A stretch of DNA of 17,189 nucleotides from NCBI GenBank assembly GCA_034434895.1, contig DAOTYI010000019.1, positions 1 to 17,189 on the forward strand. Direction: 5' to 3'. How positions within the stretch are numbered: the stretch's first letter is position 1; every line of letters begins with the position of its first letter. Below are positions 5,328 to 12,601 of the stretch, one piece after another. Both the position numbers and the translations under genes were made by a program. This DNA is from DAOTXL01 sp034434895. GTDB taxonomy: Bacteria; Chloroflexota; Anaerolineae; JAAYZQ01. The notes below the pieces were generated by a model. That model was given only the letters and a program-made list of their open reading frames with translations, did no database searches and was not told the origin of the DNA.

Positions 5328-6017
5328 ATGAGCAGGTTGGACCCCCTGGCGCAGAGTCCCTTATTTGCCCCCCTGTCCGCCGACGAACGGGCAGGGCTGG
5401 AAAAACGGTTCGTCCAACGCCGCTACCAGGAGGATGAATACCTGTTCTTTGAGGGGGATGCAGCCCGGTGGCTGATCCTGGTGGTCGAGGGGCGGGTGAA
5501 GATGATCAAACACTCCGAAAGCGGACGCGAGACGATCCTGGCTACCTTCGGCCCAGGCCAGATCGTGGGCGAGGTCGGGGTGCTGATCGGCGACACCTAT
5601 CCGGCCAGCGCCCAGGCCCTGGAGCCGACCGTCACCCTCAACCTGCCTCGGGATGAGTATGTGGCCCTGGTGCAGCAACACCCCGATCTGGCCTGGGCGC
5701 TCATCGTGGAACTGGGCCGCCGCCTGCAAAGCGCCCATGAGATGATCCGCAGCCTGGCCGTGGAGAAGGTGGAACGGCGTGTGGCCCGGGTGCTGTTGCG
5801 CCTGGCCTCGGTCGCCGGTGAACGGCTGGAGGATGGCGCGGTGCGGATCACCCTGCCCCTCAGCCGCCAGGAGATCGCCGACATGGCCGGCACCGTCCTG
5901 GAAACGGCCATCCGCACCATGAGCAAGTTTCAGAAACAGGGATTGATCGAGACGCGGGAGGGCCGCATCCTCCTCCTCCAGCCTCACCGACTGGTGACGA
6001 TGGCCGAAGAATTGTGA
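5328..6017 (+). CDS. Crp/Fnr-family transcriptional regulator
   Basis: A 229-residue regulator. The cyclic-nucleotide-binding-like beta barrel spans roughly residues 13-125 (FFEGDAARWLILVVEGRVKM, FGPGQIVGEVGVLIGDTYPA). A long dimer helix follows, then a winged helix-turn-helix with recognition region LSRQEIADMAGTVLETAIRTM at about 178-198. There is no Cys anywhere, so an Fe-S Fnr sensor is excluded; the effector is unknown. I choose ATG 5328, preceded by GGAGGAG, because the open frame upstream of it lies in mobile element C1. The gene converges with a DUF1858 redox-disulfide gene only six bases away. Crp/Fnr regulators beside DUF1858 genes suggest control of anaerobic or nitrosative functions, which is inferred from family associations. 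Confidence 0.93.
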   Translation: MSRLDPLAQSPLFAPLSADERAGLEKRFVQRRYQEDEYLFFEGDAARWLILVVEGRVKMIKHSESGRETILATFGPGQIVGEVGVLIGDTYPASAQALEPTVTLNLPRDEYVALVQQHPDLAWALIVELGRRLQSAHEMIRSLAVEKVERRVARVLLRLASVAGERLEDGAVRITLPLSRQEIADMAGTVLETAIRTMSKFQKQGLIETREGRILLLQPHRLVTMAEEL

Positions 6018-6023
6018 GCGCGA

Positions 6024-6245
6024 TCAGGCCAGGCCGACGGCGCGGTTGAGGTCACGCAATAGCGGTTCCAGGGCCAGGGTGTATTGGCGGGCGCTGTCGG
6101 CCACGGTGTGATAGGATGAGATGTAACAGCCGACACATTGCATCCCGTGGCGGGCGAAAACGGCCACCGTCTGGGGATAGCGTTCCACAATCTCGCGCAC
6201 CAGGCAATCGGCGGTAATCCGGCTGCCGGGGTGGCGAACCTCCAT
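6024..6245 (-). CDS. DUF1858 domain protein (redox-disulfide, hybrid-cluster-associated type)
   Basis: A 73-residue protein that consists of a DUF1858 domain: ITADCLVREIVERYPQTVAVF, then GMQCVGCYISSYHTV with Cys37 and Cys40 as a CxxC pair, then a helical tail. The family is small, cytosolic and common in anaerobes, often near hybrid-cluster proteins or Crp/Fnr regulators; its biochemical role is unsettled. The start at 6245 is chosen for a GAGGGA ribosome site five bases upstream; the Met one codon earlier would be only two bases away. Longer readings back to 6518 run through element C2 and are not credible. It converges on the Crp/Fnr-type gene with a six-base gap, so antisense readthrough between them is likely. 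Confidence 0.88.
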   Translation of the reverse strand: MEVRHPGSRITADCLVREIVERYPQTVAVFARHGMQCVGCYISSYHTVADSARQYTLALEPLLRDLNRAVGLA

Positions 6246-6279
6246 CATGTTCCCTCGAAAAACAGTTTCCATATCAGAC

Positions 6280-6294
6280 CTGTCCACCTGACAG
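6280..6294. promoter_or_regulatory. Short palindrome CTGTC-N5-GACAG upstream of the DUF1858 gene
   Basis: CTGTC (6280-6284) and GACAG (6290-6294) form a perfect dyad about 35 bases upstream of the DUF1858 start. The half-site spacing suits a dimeric regulator and differs from the classical TGTGA Crp half site. No clear promoter can be fixed around it. Operator function is only a suggestion. Confidence 0.3.
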
Positions 6295-6345
6295 TTTTGT
6301 GAGGGGGACTCCGGCCCCACTCTCTCCGTGGAGGGCATGGACCCC

Positions 6346-6512
6346 ATACGCATCAACTGAAGCGACTCAAGTCGCACCTCAGGGGCCTGTGGCCAGGCAT
6401 CCACCGGCGTGGATGCCTCCGTCCACGCAGGCGGACGGCCGGGTAGCCGAAGGCATTGCCTTCGGCTACCCCGTGCGATTTCCAATCGCCCGCGCCTTAA
6501 CTTGATGCCAAT
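6346..6512 (+). mobile_element. Hairpin-rich mobile element C, copy 2, with flanking direct repeats
   Basis: It has the same ends as copy 1 (ATACGCATCAA at left, CTTGATGCCAAT at right) and the same conserved middle, including GGCATCCAC/GTGGATGCC. The flanks are a different direct repeat: GGGCATGGACCCC (6333-6345) and GGGCATGGCCCC (6513-6524). Where copy 1 has AGGGACAGAGC/GCTCTGCCCCT, this copy has an unrelated perfect 15-bp arm pair starting GGGTAGCCGAAGGCA (6441-6471). It is non-coding and lies between the DUF1858 gene and the MFS gene. Confidence 0.75.
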
Positions 6513-6530
6513 GGGCATGGCCCCCTCGTT

Positions 6531-6625
6531 GAACTTGTCTGAAAACTACCAAGACACAAGGGACACCAAGGGGATTCGTTTCCTTTGTGGCCTTGTGTTT
6601 GTGGTAAGCTTTTCAGACCAGCTCT
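6531..6625 (+). mobile_element. MITE-like element, family A copy 2
   Basis: A 95-bp copy with ends ACTTGTCTGAAAA and TTTTCAGACCAGCTC. It keeps the GGATTCGTTTCCTTTGTGG core and the GTGGTAAGC before the right end, and lost about 25 bp of the interior relative to copy 1. TGA follows its right end. A detached extra terminus (GTTTTCAGACCGGCT) lies at about 6659-6673, probably a remnant of another copy. Confidence 0.7.
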
Positions 6626-6779
6626 GAAAAGTCTAACACGAAGGCGCACGGGAGAAGAGTTTTCAGACCGGCTTTTAGTATACCACAGAGCGATGGCCTG
6701 CGGTATGATTTTGATCATGTTGGCCGGGCCTCTGGACCGGTTGCCCATACGCTCTCGCTGGTCATGGTGCTTCTCTGTC

Positions 6780-6808
6780 TGGACAAGAACGGCCGGGTGG
6801 TGTACAAT
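6780..6808 (+). promoter_or_regulatory. Predicted promoter for the MFS gene
   Basis: TGGACA (6780-6785), a 17-bp spacer and TACAAT (6803-6808), each five of six consensus bases. Transcription would start near 6815, which rules out a TTG start at 6808 and supports the ATG at 6859. The rest of the 6626-6779 stretch holds no gene that I can support. Confidence 0.55.
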
Positions 6809-6858
6809 TGAGTCTTGCCCTGGGCCGTTCCAAGGCGGCTCTGCTGCGCGAGGCATCC

Positions 6859-8193
6859 ATGGCAAGATCGGAAATGAGCACCGCAACCCAGGTGGTTCCG
6901 ACCGGCCGCACCCGTCCTGCCACCTTTCGTGCCCTGCGCCACCGCAACTTTCGCCTTTTCTTCTTCGGGCAAATGATCTCACTGGTCGGAACCTGGATGC
7001 AGACGATTGCCCAACAGTGGTTGATCTATCGGCTGACCGGTTCGGCGACCATGTTGGGCACGGTCAGCCTGGTGGGGGCGTTGCCGCTGCTGCCCCTGTC
7101 GCTGTGGGGCGGATCGCTGGCCGACCGCTTTCCCAGGCGAACGATCATTCTCATCACCCAGACGGTGATGATGATTCTGGCCTTTCTGCTGGCGGCGTTG
7201 ACCTGGAGCGGCGTGGTGCAGGTGTGGCACGTCATGGTCCTGGCCGTGGCCCTGGCGGCAGCCAACGCTGTGGACATCCCGGCCCGCCAGGCCTTCATCG
7301 TGGAGATGGTGGAGGGCAAGGAAGACCTGAGCAACGCCATCGGCCTGAACTCGGCCATTTTTAACGGCGCGCGGGCCATCGGCCCGGCGCTGGCCGGCGC
7401 GGCCGTGGCGACGACAGGCGAAGCGGGCGCGTTTTTTGTCAACGGTGTCACCTTTCTGGCTGTCATCGCCGGCCTGTTGCTGATGCGCCTGCCCCCTCAA
7501 CCGCGCCCCTCCCGCCCGACCAGGCTCAGCTCGCACCTGGGGGAGGCGGTGCATTACGTGCGCAGCCACCAGGTGGTGGGGGTGCTCATCAGCCTGGTAG
7601 CTGTCTCCGCCTTTCTGTCCATGCCCTACTCGACGCTGATGCCGGTCTTTGCCAGGGAGGTCTTGAATCGGAGTGCCCGGCCGCTGCTCGATCTCGTATG
7701 CAGTCAGGTCAGCAGGTGGGGCATCTCCTGCCGGTCGCCCGATGCGCTGACCTATGGCCTGCTGATGGCCGCTACCGGTCTGGGGGCGGTGACGGGGGCG
7801 CTGTTCGTCGCCTCGCTGCCGCCCGATGCGCGGCGGGGACGGTTGTTGACGCTGGGCAACCTGGGGTTCCCGGCGCTGGTTGTGCTCCTGGCCCTGTCGC
7901 GCTCCTTTGCCCTGTCGCTGCTTCTGCTGATCGGCGTCGGCTTTAGCTTTGTCGCCCAGAACGCGCTGGCCAATACCCTGATTCAGATCGCCGTCCCTGA
8001 CAATCTGCGGGGGCGGGTGATGAGCTTCTACTCGCTGACCTTTCAGTTGATGATGCGCCTGGGAGGGATGCAGGCCGGGCTGCTGGGCGATGCCCTGGGC
8101 GCACCGTTGGCCGTGGGACTCGGCGCGGTCGTCTGCCTGGCCTATGGCCTGCTCGTGGCCGGGCGGTATCCCGGCGTGCGGCGGCTGGCCTGA
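6859..8193 (+). CDS. MFS transporter (EntS-like MFS_3 exporter)
   Basis: A 444-residue inner-membrane protein with about 12 hydrophobic segments. FRALRHRNFRLFFFGQMISLVGTWMQTIAQQWLIY at the start and GGSLADRFPRR (the loop 2-3 MFS motif) are typical of the EntS-like exporter group. That group pumps siderophores or drugs; the substrate is unknown. The start at 6859 has GAGG five bases upstream; a Met at 6874 is an alternative. A stretch of about 23 residues (7669-7737, between FAREVLN and PDALTYGLLM) reads as an in-frame insertion in the central loop, where relatives as I recall them go almost directly from one to the other. The gene is convergent with xseB. Confidence 0.9.
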   Translation: MARSEMSTATQVVPTGRTRPATFRALRHRNFRLFFFGQMISLVGTWMQTIAQQWLIYRLTGSATMLGTVSLVGALPLLPLSLWGGSLADRFPRRTIILITQTVMMILAFLLAALTWSGVVQVWHVMVLAVALAAANAVDIPARQAFIVEMVEGKEDLSNAIGLNSAIFNGARAIGPALAGAAVATTGEAGAFFVNGVTFLAVIAGLLLMRLPPQPRPSRPTRLSSHLGEAVHYVRSHQVVGVLISLVAVSAFLSMPYSTLMPVFAREVLNRSARPLLDLVCSQVSRWGISCRSPDALTYGLLMAATGLGAVTGALFVASLPPDARRGRLLTLGNLGFPALVVLLALSRSFALSLLLLIGVGFSFVAQNALANTLIQIAVPDNLRGRVMSFYSLTFQLMMRLGGMQAGLLGDALGAPLAVGLGAVVCLAYGLLVAGRYPGVRRLA

Positions 8194-8197
8194 AGCG

Positions 8198-8212
8198 GAC
8201 GGCGTCGCCGTC
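8198..8212. terminator. Candidate bidirectional hairpin between MFS gene and xseB
   Basis: GACGG, loop CGTCG, CCGTC (8198-8212) lies in the 32-base gap between two convergent genes. It is GC-rich but has no U-run on either strand. It could be a weak terminator or a decayed copy of the palindrome family, because the following CGTCGGTTACCCC resembles the right arm of the hairpin in C2. Confidence 0.4.
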
Positions 8213-8225
8213 GGTTACCCCGCTC

Positions 8226-8465
8226 CTATGACCCGTCCTGGAAAAACAGGCCCGGTTGCTGCTGGTTGCCGACCACTGTCAACTGCTGCACCTGCAACTC
8301 GGCAGCGTCGAGGGCCGCGTTGCAACGCCGGGCCAGGCGCATCCCTCGCTCGTAGAGAGCGATCGCTTCCTCCAGGGTCAGATCGCCGCTCTCCAGGCGA
8401 TGGACGGCGGCCTCCAGTTCCGAAAAAGCCTCTTCAAAGGCAAGTCTCTCTATGTCCTCAGCCAT
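8226..8465 (-). CDS. xseB: Exodeoxyribonuclease VII small subunit
   Basis: A 79-residue, highly charged, helical protein with the family core LAFEEAFSELEAAVHRLESG followed by DLTLEEAIALYERGMRLARRC. This matches XseB, several copies of which bind one XseA to form exonuclease VII. That enzyme degrades single-stranded DNA to oligonucleotides in both directions. It starts inside the end of xseA with an eight-base overlap, the usual order and coupling. It is the last gene of the long minus-strand run. Length and core agree with the family. Confidence 0.95.
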   Translation of the reverse strand: MAEDIERLAFEEAFSELEAAVHRLESGDLTLEEAIALYERGMRLARRCNAALDAAELQVQQLTVVGNQQQPGLFFQDGS

Positions 8466-9687
8466 TCCTCTCCCTCGCTACCGCTCCAAATTCCCCATCG
8501 TGGACCCGAATGGCCAGGGCATCCCCGGCCTGCACCTGCGCCGCGCTGCGCACCACGGCCCCGCTGTCGGCACGGCGGACGATGGCATAGCCGCGTTCCA
8601 GGGTGGCCAGCGGGCTGAGGGCCGCCAGCCGTGCCTGAAGCCCACCCAATCCGGAGCGGCGCAGCGTCAGGCTGTGGGCCAGGGCCCGGTTCGCCCGCCG
8701 GCACAGATCGTCCACCTGCTGACGGCGGGCGTTCACGCGGGCCTGGGGGGAGAGGCGCTGCAGGGTGCGCTGTTGCTGCTCCACCGCCAGGCGCGCCTGG
8801 CTCAGGCGGCGGTCCATGCTCCCCCGCAACCGGCCGGCCCAGGCTCCGATCCGCTGCCGCAACTCGGCCTGATCGGGGACGGAAAGCTCCGCCGCCGCGG
8901 AGGGGGTGGGGGCCCGCAGGTCGGCCACAAAGTCGGCGATGGTGAAATCGGTCTCGTGGCCCACCCCGCTGACCACCGGATGGCGGCAGGCAGCCACCGC
9001 CCGCGCCACCATCTCCTCATTAAAAGCCCACAGCTCCTCCAGTGAGCCGCCACCCCGCACCAACAGGATCACATCTATATCGTCACGGGCATCCAGCGCC
9101 CGCAGCGCAGCCACGATCTGGGGCGGAGCCTGCTCCCCCTGCACCAGGGTCGGGGCCAGCAGCACGCGGACCAGCGGATAGCGGCGGCGCAAGATGTTCA
9201 GCACGTCGCGCAGGGCAGCCGCCTGCGGCGAGGTGACGATGCCCAGCACGCGGGGAAAGGGGGGCAGGGGCTTTTTGCGGCCGGCATCGAACAGCCCCTC
9301 GGCCCTGAGCCGGTCGCGCAACTCCTCAAAGCGGGCGTGCAGATCGCCCAGACCTGCCGGTTGCAGGTGGTCCACGTAGAGCTGGTAGCGCCCCTGGACA
9401 GGGTAGACCGAGATGTGCCCACGGGCCAGCGCCGCCGCCCCCTGCTTCGGTTGCCAGGTCAGCCGTTCGGCTGCCGCGCGCCACATGACGCAGCTCAGGG
9501 CAGCGCCCGCATCCTTCAGGGTAAAATAGAGATGCCCGGCCGACGAACGGGTCACATTCGAGAGTTCGCCGCTCAGCCATACCTCCTGGAGTGTCGCGTC
9601 CTCCTCCAGCACCCCCTGGATATAGCGCGTGAGTTCGCTGACCGTCCAGACCCGGATGGAGGAGATGAGGGATCGGTCACCGGTCAT
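8458..9687 (-). CDS. xseA: Exodeoxyribonuclease VII large subunit
   Basis: This 409-residue protein is normal length for XseA, the catalytic subunit of exonuclease VII. The N-terminal OB fold includes VWLSGELSNVTRSSAGHLYF. The catalytic core has IVTSPQAAALRDVLNILRRRYP, LLVRGGGSLEELWAFNEE and VSGVGHETDFTIADFVADLRA, all hallmark XseA segments. A long Arg-rich coiled-coil region, the XseB docking part, follows. It overlaps the upstream peptidase gene by 11 bases and the downstream xseB by 8, so all three are translationally linked. The role is cytosolic DNA repair and trimming. No odd residues were noticed. Confidence 0.96.
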   Translation of the reverse strand: MTGDRSLISSIRVWTVSELTRYIQGVLEEDATLQEVWLSGELSNVTRSSAGHLYFTLKDAGAALSCVMWRAAAERLTWQPKQGAAALARGHISVYPVQGRYQLYVDHLQPAGLGDLHARFEELRDRLRAEGLFDAGRKKPLPPFPRVLGIVTSPQAAALRDVLNILRRRYPLVRVLLAPTLVQGEQAPPQIVAALRALDARDDIDVILLVRGGGSLEELWAFNEEMVARAVAACRHPVVSGVGHETDFTIADFVADLRAPTPSAAAELSVPDQAELRQRIGAWAGRLRGSMDRRLSQARLAVEQQQRTLQRLSPQARVNARRQQVDDLCRRANRALAHSLTLRRSGLGGLQARLAALSPLATLERGYAIVRRADSGAVVRSAAQVQAGDALAIRVHDGEFGAVARERNG

Positions 9688-10624
9688 CGGTTTTCACCGC
9701 CCGGACGATGGCTTCGGCCACCACTTCGGCTGCATAGGCCCCGATGAGATTCACGTCGGCCCGCTTCTTGCCCGTCGCCAGAGCAAAGAGGGTGTCGCCG
9801 TCGAACAGGGTATGGGCCGGGCGGATGGCCCGGGCCAGGCCGTCGTGAGCCATCTGCGCCACCTTGTTGGCCTCCTCCTTGGTCAGGCGGGCATTGGTCG
9901 CCACAACGCCGATGACGGTGTGGCTTCCGGCAAAGCGCAGGATGGCCTTGCCCACCAGGCCCTTCATCGTCGCCAGGGTATCGGCAAAGCCGTCGCCGGT
10001 CAGCGCCCGTGCCCCGGCCAGGATCTGGCCCGTGCGCGGGTCCACCACATCGCCAAAAGCGTTGACGGCGACCAGCGCACCGACCACCAGCCCGCCGCCC
10101 AGGTCGGCGCTGGCGGTGCCCAGACCTGCCCGGCTGGCATGGCCCGGCCCCAGCACCTTGCCCACGGTACAGCCGGTCCCCGCTCCCACACGCCCCTCGG
10201 CCACCGGTCCGTCCGTCGCCGCTTCACAGGCGGCATAGCCCATGGCCGCGTCGGGGCGCACATCAGCACGGCCGACGTCCAGGTCGAACAGGATGGCCGC
10301 CGGGACGATGGGTACTTTGGCGGCCCGGGCATCAAAGCCGATGCCCCGCTCCTCCAGCCAGCGGACGACGCCCCCGGCCGCATCCAGGCCAAAGGCGCTG
10401 CCTCCGGCCAACAGCACAGCGTGGACCCGCTGCACCAGGTGCATCGGCCGCAGCAGGTCGGTCTCGCGGGTGCCAGGCGCGCCGCCCCGCTGGTCCACCC
10501 CGCCCACCGCTCCCTCCGGCGGGCAGAGCACGACAGTGCAGCCGGTCAGCGCCTCCGCGTTCGTGGCGTGCCCGACGCGGATGCCGGGCACATCGGTGAT
10601 GGCGTTGTGCCACCGCTTCGGCAT
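9677..10624 (-). CDS. P1-family (DmpA/NylC-like, S58) aminopeptidase/hydrolase
   Basis: A 315-residue N-terminal-nucleophile hydrolase of the DmpA/P1 family, which self-cleaves into two chains. Conserved segments are ITDVPGIRVGHATN at the start, LLAGGSAFGLDAAGGVVRWL, GRVGAGTGCTVGK and VVGALVAVNAFGDVVDP. SHTVIGVVATNARLTKEEANK (234-254) is the region where NylC-type relatives cleave before a nucleophilic Thr. By that analogy Thr236 is the candidate nucleophile, an inference. Substrates vary in the family (D-amino acid esters, beta-peptides, nylon oligomers) and cannot be assigned. The start is supported by GGGAGGAG a few bases upstream. It sits between coaBC and xseA and overlaps xseA by 11 bases. 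Confidence 0.9.
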   Translation of the reverse strand: MPKRWHNAITDVPGIRVGHATNAEALTGCTVVLCPPEGAVGGVDQRGGAPGTRETDLLRPMHLVQRVHAVLLAGGSAFGLDAAGGVVRWLEERGIGFDARAAKVPIVPAAILFDLDVGRADVRPDAAMGYAACEAATDGPVAEGRVGAGTGCTVGKVLGPGHASRAGLGTASADLGGGLVVGALVAVNAFGDVVDPRTGQILAGARALTGDGFADTLATMKGLVGKAILRFAGSHTVIGVVATNARLTKEEANKVAQMAHDGLARAIRPAHTLFDGDTLFALATGKKRADVNLIGAYAAEVVAEAIVRAVKTDDR

Positions 10625-10672
10625 CTGCTCCTCCCTTCAGAGCGAATTTGTGCTCGCAGCCTGTTCCATCTC

Positions 10673-10690
10673 CTCAGGCTCAAGCCTGGG
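10673..10690 (-). repeat. Palindrome directly after the coaBC stop (H6)
   Basis: CAGGCT (10675-10680) and AGCCTG (10683-10688) pair around a CA loop, with flanking pairs to 10673/10690. On the minus strand the element starts right after the TAG stop of coaBC, and reads GTAGCCCAGG at that edge like other palindromes here. It may act as a 3'-end hairpin between coaBC and the peptidase gene. Confidence 0.55.
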
Positions 10691-11875
10691 CTACAGACTC
10701 ATCACCCGCTCCAGGATCCGCCCGGCCACTTCATCCTTGGGCAGGAGCGGCAGTTCCTCAACACGGCCATCGGCCCCGATGATTGTCACCTGGCTGCTTG
10801 CCGCGCCGATGGCCTGCCGGGCATCATTGGCCACGATCAGATCCAGCCGCTTGCGTTTCAGTTTTTCCTGTGCGTTTGCCAACAGGTTCTCCGTCTCGGC
10901 GGCAAAGCCGACCAGGATCTGGCCAGGGCGGCGCACCTTTGCCACTTCGGCCAGGATGTCGGGCGTGGGCACCAGTTCCAGGGTCAGGCCGCTCTCGCTC
11001 TTTTTGATTTTGTGTTCGGCTGCCATCGCCGGGCCATAGTCGGCCACGGCCGCAGCCATGAGCAGGAGATCGGCGGTGGGCAAAGCCTCCAGCACGGCGT
11101 CGCGCATCTGCCCGGCCGTCTCGACCGACACCAGCTCCACGCCAAAGGGGGCCGGCCGGCCGACGGTGCTGATAAGCGTCACCTGGGCGCCCCGGTCACG
11201 GGCAGCGCGGGCCAGGGCGTAGCCCATCTGCCCGGAAGAGCGGTTGCCGATAAAGCGCACCGGGTCCAACGGCTCCCGCGTACCGCCGGCGGTGACGATC
11301 ACCCGCCGCCCGGCCAACGGTCCATGCCGGGCCAGCACCCAGCAGGCTGCATCCAGGATCTCCTCCGGCTCGGCCATGCGCCCCACCCCCAGCGCACCTG
11401 AAGCCAGCCGGCCCTCCGCCGGGCCGACCAGGGTTACGTCGCGGCGTTCCCGCAGGCGGGCCACATTCTCCTGGGTGAGGGGGTTGCTCCACATGTGGCT
11501 CTCCATGGCCGGGGCCAGCAGCAACGGTGCGCCGGTCGCCAGGGCGGTGGTGGTCAGCATATTGTCGGCCAGCCCCATCGCCAGCCTGGCCAGGGTGTTG
11601 GCCGTCAGGGGAGCGATGATCAGCAGATCGGCGCGTTGGGCCAGGCTGACATGGCCGATCTCCGTCTCGGCCAGCAGGGTAAACATCCCGGTCACGACCG
11701 GGCGGTGGGTGAGGGCCTGGAACGTGAGTGGGGCGATGAACTGACGGGCGGCATCGGTCATGATCACGTCCACCACCGCTCCGGCCTTGACCAGATGGCT
11801 GCACAGCGCGGCAGCCTTGTAGGCGGCGATGCCGCCGGTGACACCCAGGACGATTGATTTGCCTTCCAGGATCAT
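10691..11875 (-). CDS. coaBC: Bifunctional phosphopantothenoylcysteine synthetase/decarboxylase (CoaBC, Dfp)
   Basis: A 394-residue fusion that makes 4'-phosphopantetheine in coenzyme A synthesis. The N-terminal FMN decarboxylase (CoaC) has VTGGIAAYK, GHVSL with catalytic His75, and PAMESHMW (122-129). The C-terminal CTP-dependent synthetase (CoaB) has VIVTAGGTREPLDPVRFIGN, SSGQMG and AAVADYGP. Two decarboxylase positions differ from E. coli: PAME in place of PAMN, and LASG (157-160) in place of ACG, so Ser159 replaces the redox Cys. Such variants exist in other phyla. The ATG at 11875 overlaps the TGA of the upstream DUF4276 gene by four bases; a longer frame to 12313 only reads through that gene. 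With coaX further upstream, two CoA steps are in this run. Confidence 0.95.
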   Translation of the reverse strand: MILEGKSIVLGVTGGIAAYKAAALCSHLVKAGAVVDVIMTDAARQFIAPLTFQALTHRPVVTGMFTLLAETEIGHVSLAQRADLLIIAPLTANTLARLAMGLADNMLTTTALATGAPLLLAPAMESHMWSNPLTQENVARLRERRDVTLVGPAEGRLASGALGVGRMAEPEEILDAACWVLARHGPLAGRRVIVTAGGTREPLDPVRFIGNRSSGQMGYALARAARDRGAQVTLISTVGRPAPFGVELVSVETAGQMRDAVLEALPTADLLLMAAAVADYGPAMAAEHKIKKSESGLTLELVPTPDILAEVAKVRRPGQILVGFAAETENLLANAQEKLKRKRLDLIVANDARQAIGAASSQVTIIGADGRVEELPLLPKDEVAGRILERVMSL

Positions 11876-12489
11876 GAGTGACTCCCTGCCAACGCCAGCA
11901 GACCCTGCCGGAAATGCTGAAAGCTTTGGGAACGGTTGCGTTCCGGCTCCATATGAGCTGAGACGGTGCGGGCGATTTGAATCTTGGGCAGACCGGCGGG
12001 GAAATAGCCGCACCGCTGGAACTCCCGCTCCAGAGCTTCCCACGTGTCGGGAATGGCATCGGGGTCTCGAAACCGGCTCTGGGTTCCAAGCCTGGGACCT
12101 AATCGAGGGTAGGCGGTCTGAAGCGCAGCCACATCCCCAAAAAACCAGGCTTCCAGTTCTTGAATGGCCAGCCGATTCAGGACCTCGATCCGGGAACCTG
12201 GAACTGCTGCCGATTTGGTCACCAGGCCCGCAGCGAGGGCGGTTTCCTCCAGGCGAGCTTTGAGTTGGCGACAGTCTTCCCGGTCGGCATCCAGCAGAAC
12301 AACAATCCGCCAATCTTCAGGCAACCAGGAGCGGTAGCCGCGCAGCCGGGCCGGAAGCCTGGTCAGCAAGTCGCGTTTGCCTTGATAAGCATGGATGCGG
12401 AAAGGGATGTCGGTACCAAGGATTTTGGGCACCAGGTTCCGCAAGGCGGCCTCGGCGGAAAGTTCCTCAACCAGAAATTCGATGTGCAT
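11872..12489 (-). CDS. DUF4276 (Toprim-like) protein, partner of the adjacent ATPase
   Basis: A 205-residue protein opening with MHIEFLVEELSAEAALRNLV and continuing with VVLLDADREDC (67-73) and QELEAWFFGD (110-119). A first-strand Glu followed by a DxD pair is the Toprim pattern, and the whole matches the DUF4276 family, usually encoded beside an AAA ATPase of the COG4637 type. Related ATPase plus Toprim pairs (OLD/Gabija, PARIS AriA-AriB, RloA-RloB) act in anti-phage defence, so a nuclease role is plausible but not shown. Its ribosome site GAGGG lies just inside the 112-base gap to the ATPase gene; element A copy 3 fills the rest of that gap. Its stop overlaps the coaBC start. Confidence 0.8.
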   Translation of the reverse strand: MHIEFLVEELSAEAALRNLVPKILGTDIPFRIHAYQGKRDLLTRLPARLRGYRSWLPEDWRIVVLLDADREDCRQLKARLEETALAAGLVTKSAAVPGSRIEVLNRLAIQELEAWFFGDVAALQTAYPRLGPRLGTQSRFRDPDAIPDTWEALEREFQRCGYFPAGLPKIQIARTVSAHMEPERNRSQSFQHFRQGLLALAGSHS

Positions 12490-12507
12490 GATGCCCTCGC
12501 GCTTGAT

Positions 12508-12601
12508 AGTCTGAAAAGCTTACCACAAAGGCCACAAAGGAACACGAAGGAAACGAATACTCCTGGTGTCCTTTGTGTTTTGGTGGTTTTCAGACAAGCT
12601 C
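12508..12601 (-). mobile_element. MITE-like element, family A copy 3 (inverted), inside the ATPase/DUF4276 pair
   Basis: On the minus strand it starts GAGCTTGTCTGAAAACCACC, exactly as copy 1, carries the same TATTCGTTTCCTT core and ends GGTAAGCTTTTCAGACT; the outermost bases at that end are diverged. It abuts the TAA stop of the ATPase gene (12604-12602) with no base between. It occupies nearly the entire gap to the next gene while leaving its ribosome site intact. Confidence 0.75.

Noticed and set aside
6024..6518. 164-residue version of the DUF1858 protein
   Set aside because: The upstream half is translated element C2 and lacks a ribosome site; the start at 6245 has one and fits the domain.
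9629..11401. 590-residue open frame antisense to the peptidase and coaBC
   Set aside because: It is a shadow frame crossing two well-supported genes, with low-complexity His/Gln/Gly sequence.
11876..12313. N-terminal extension of CoaBC
   Set aside because: It overlaps the DUF4276 gene out of frame, and the Dfp domain starts at the Met encoded at 11875 with an ATGA junction.
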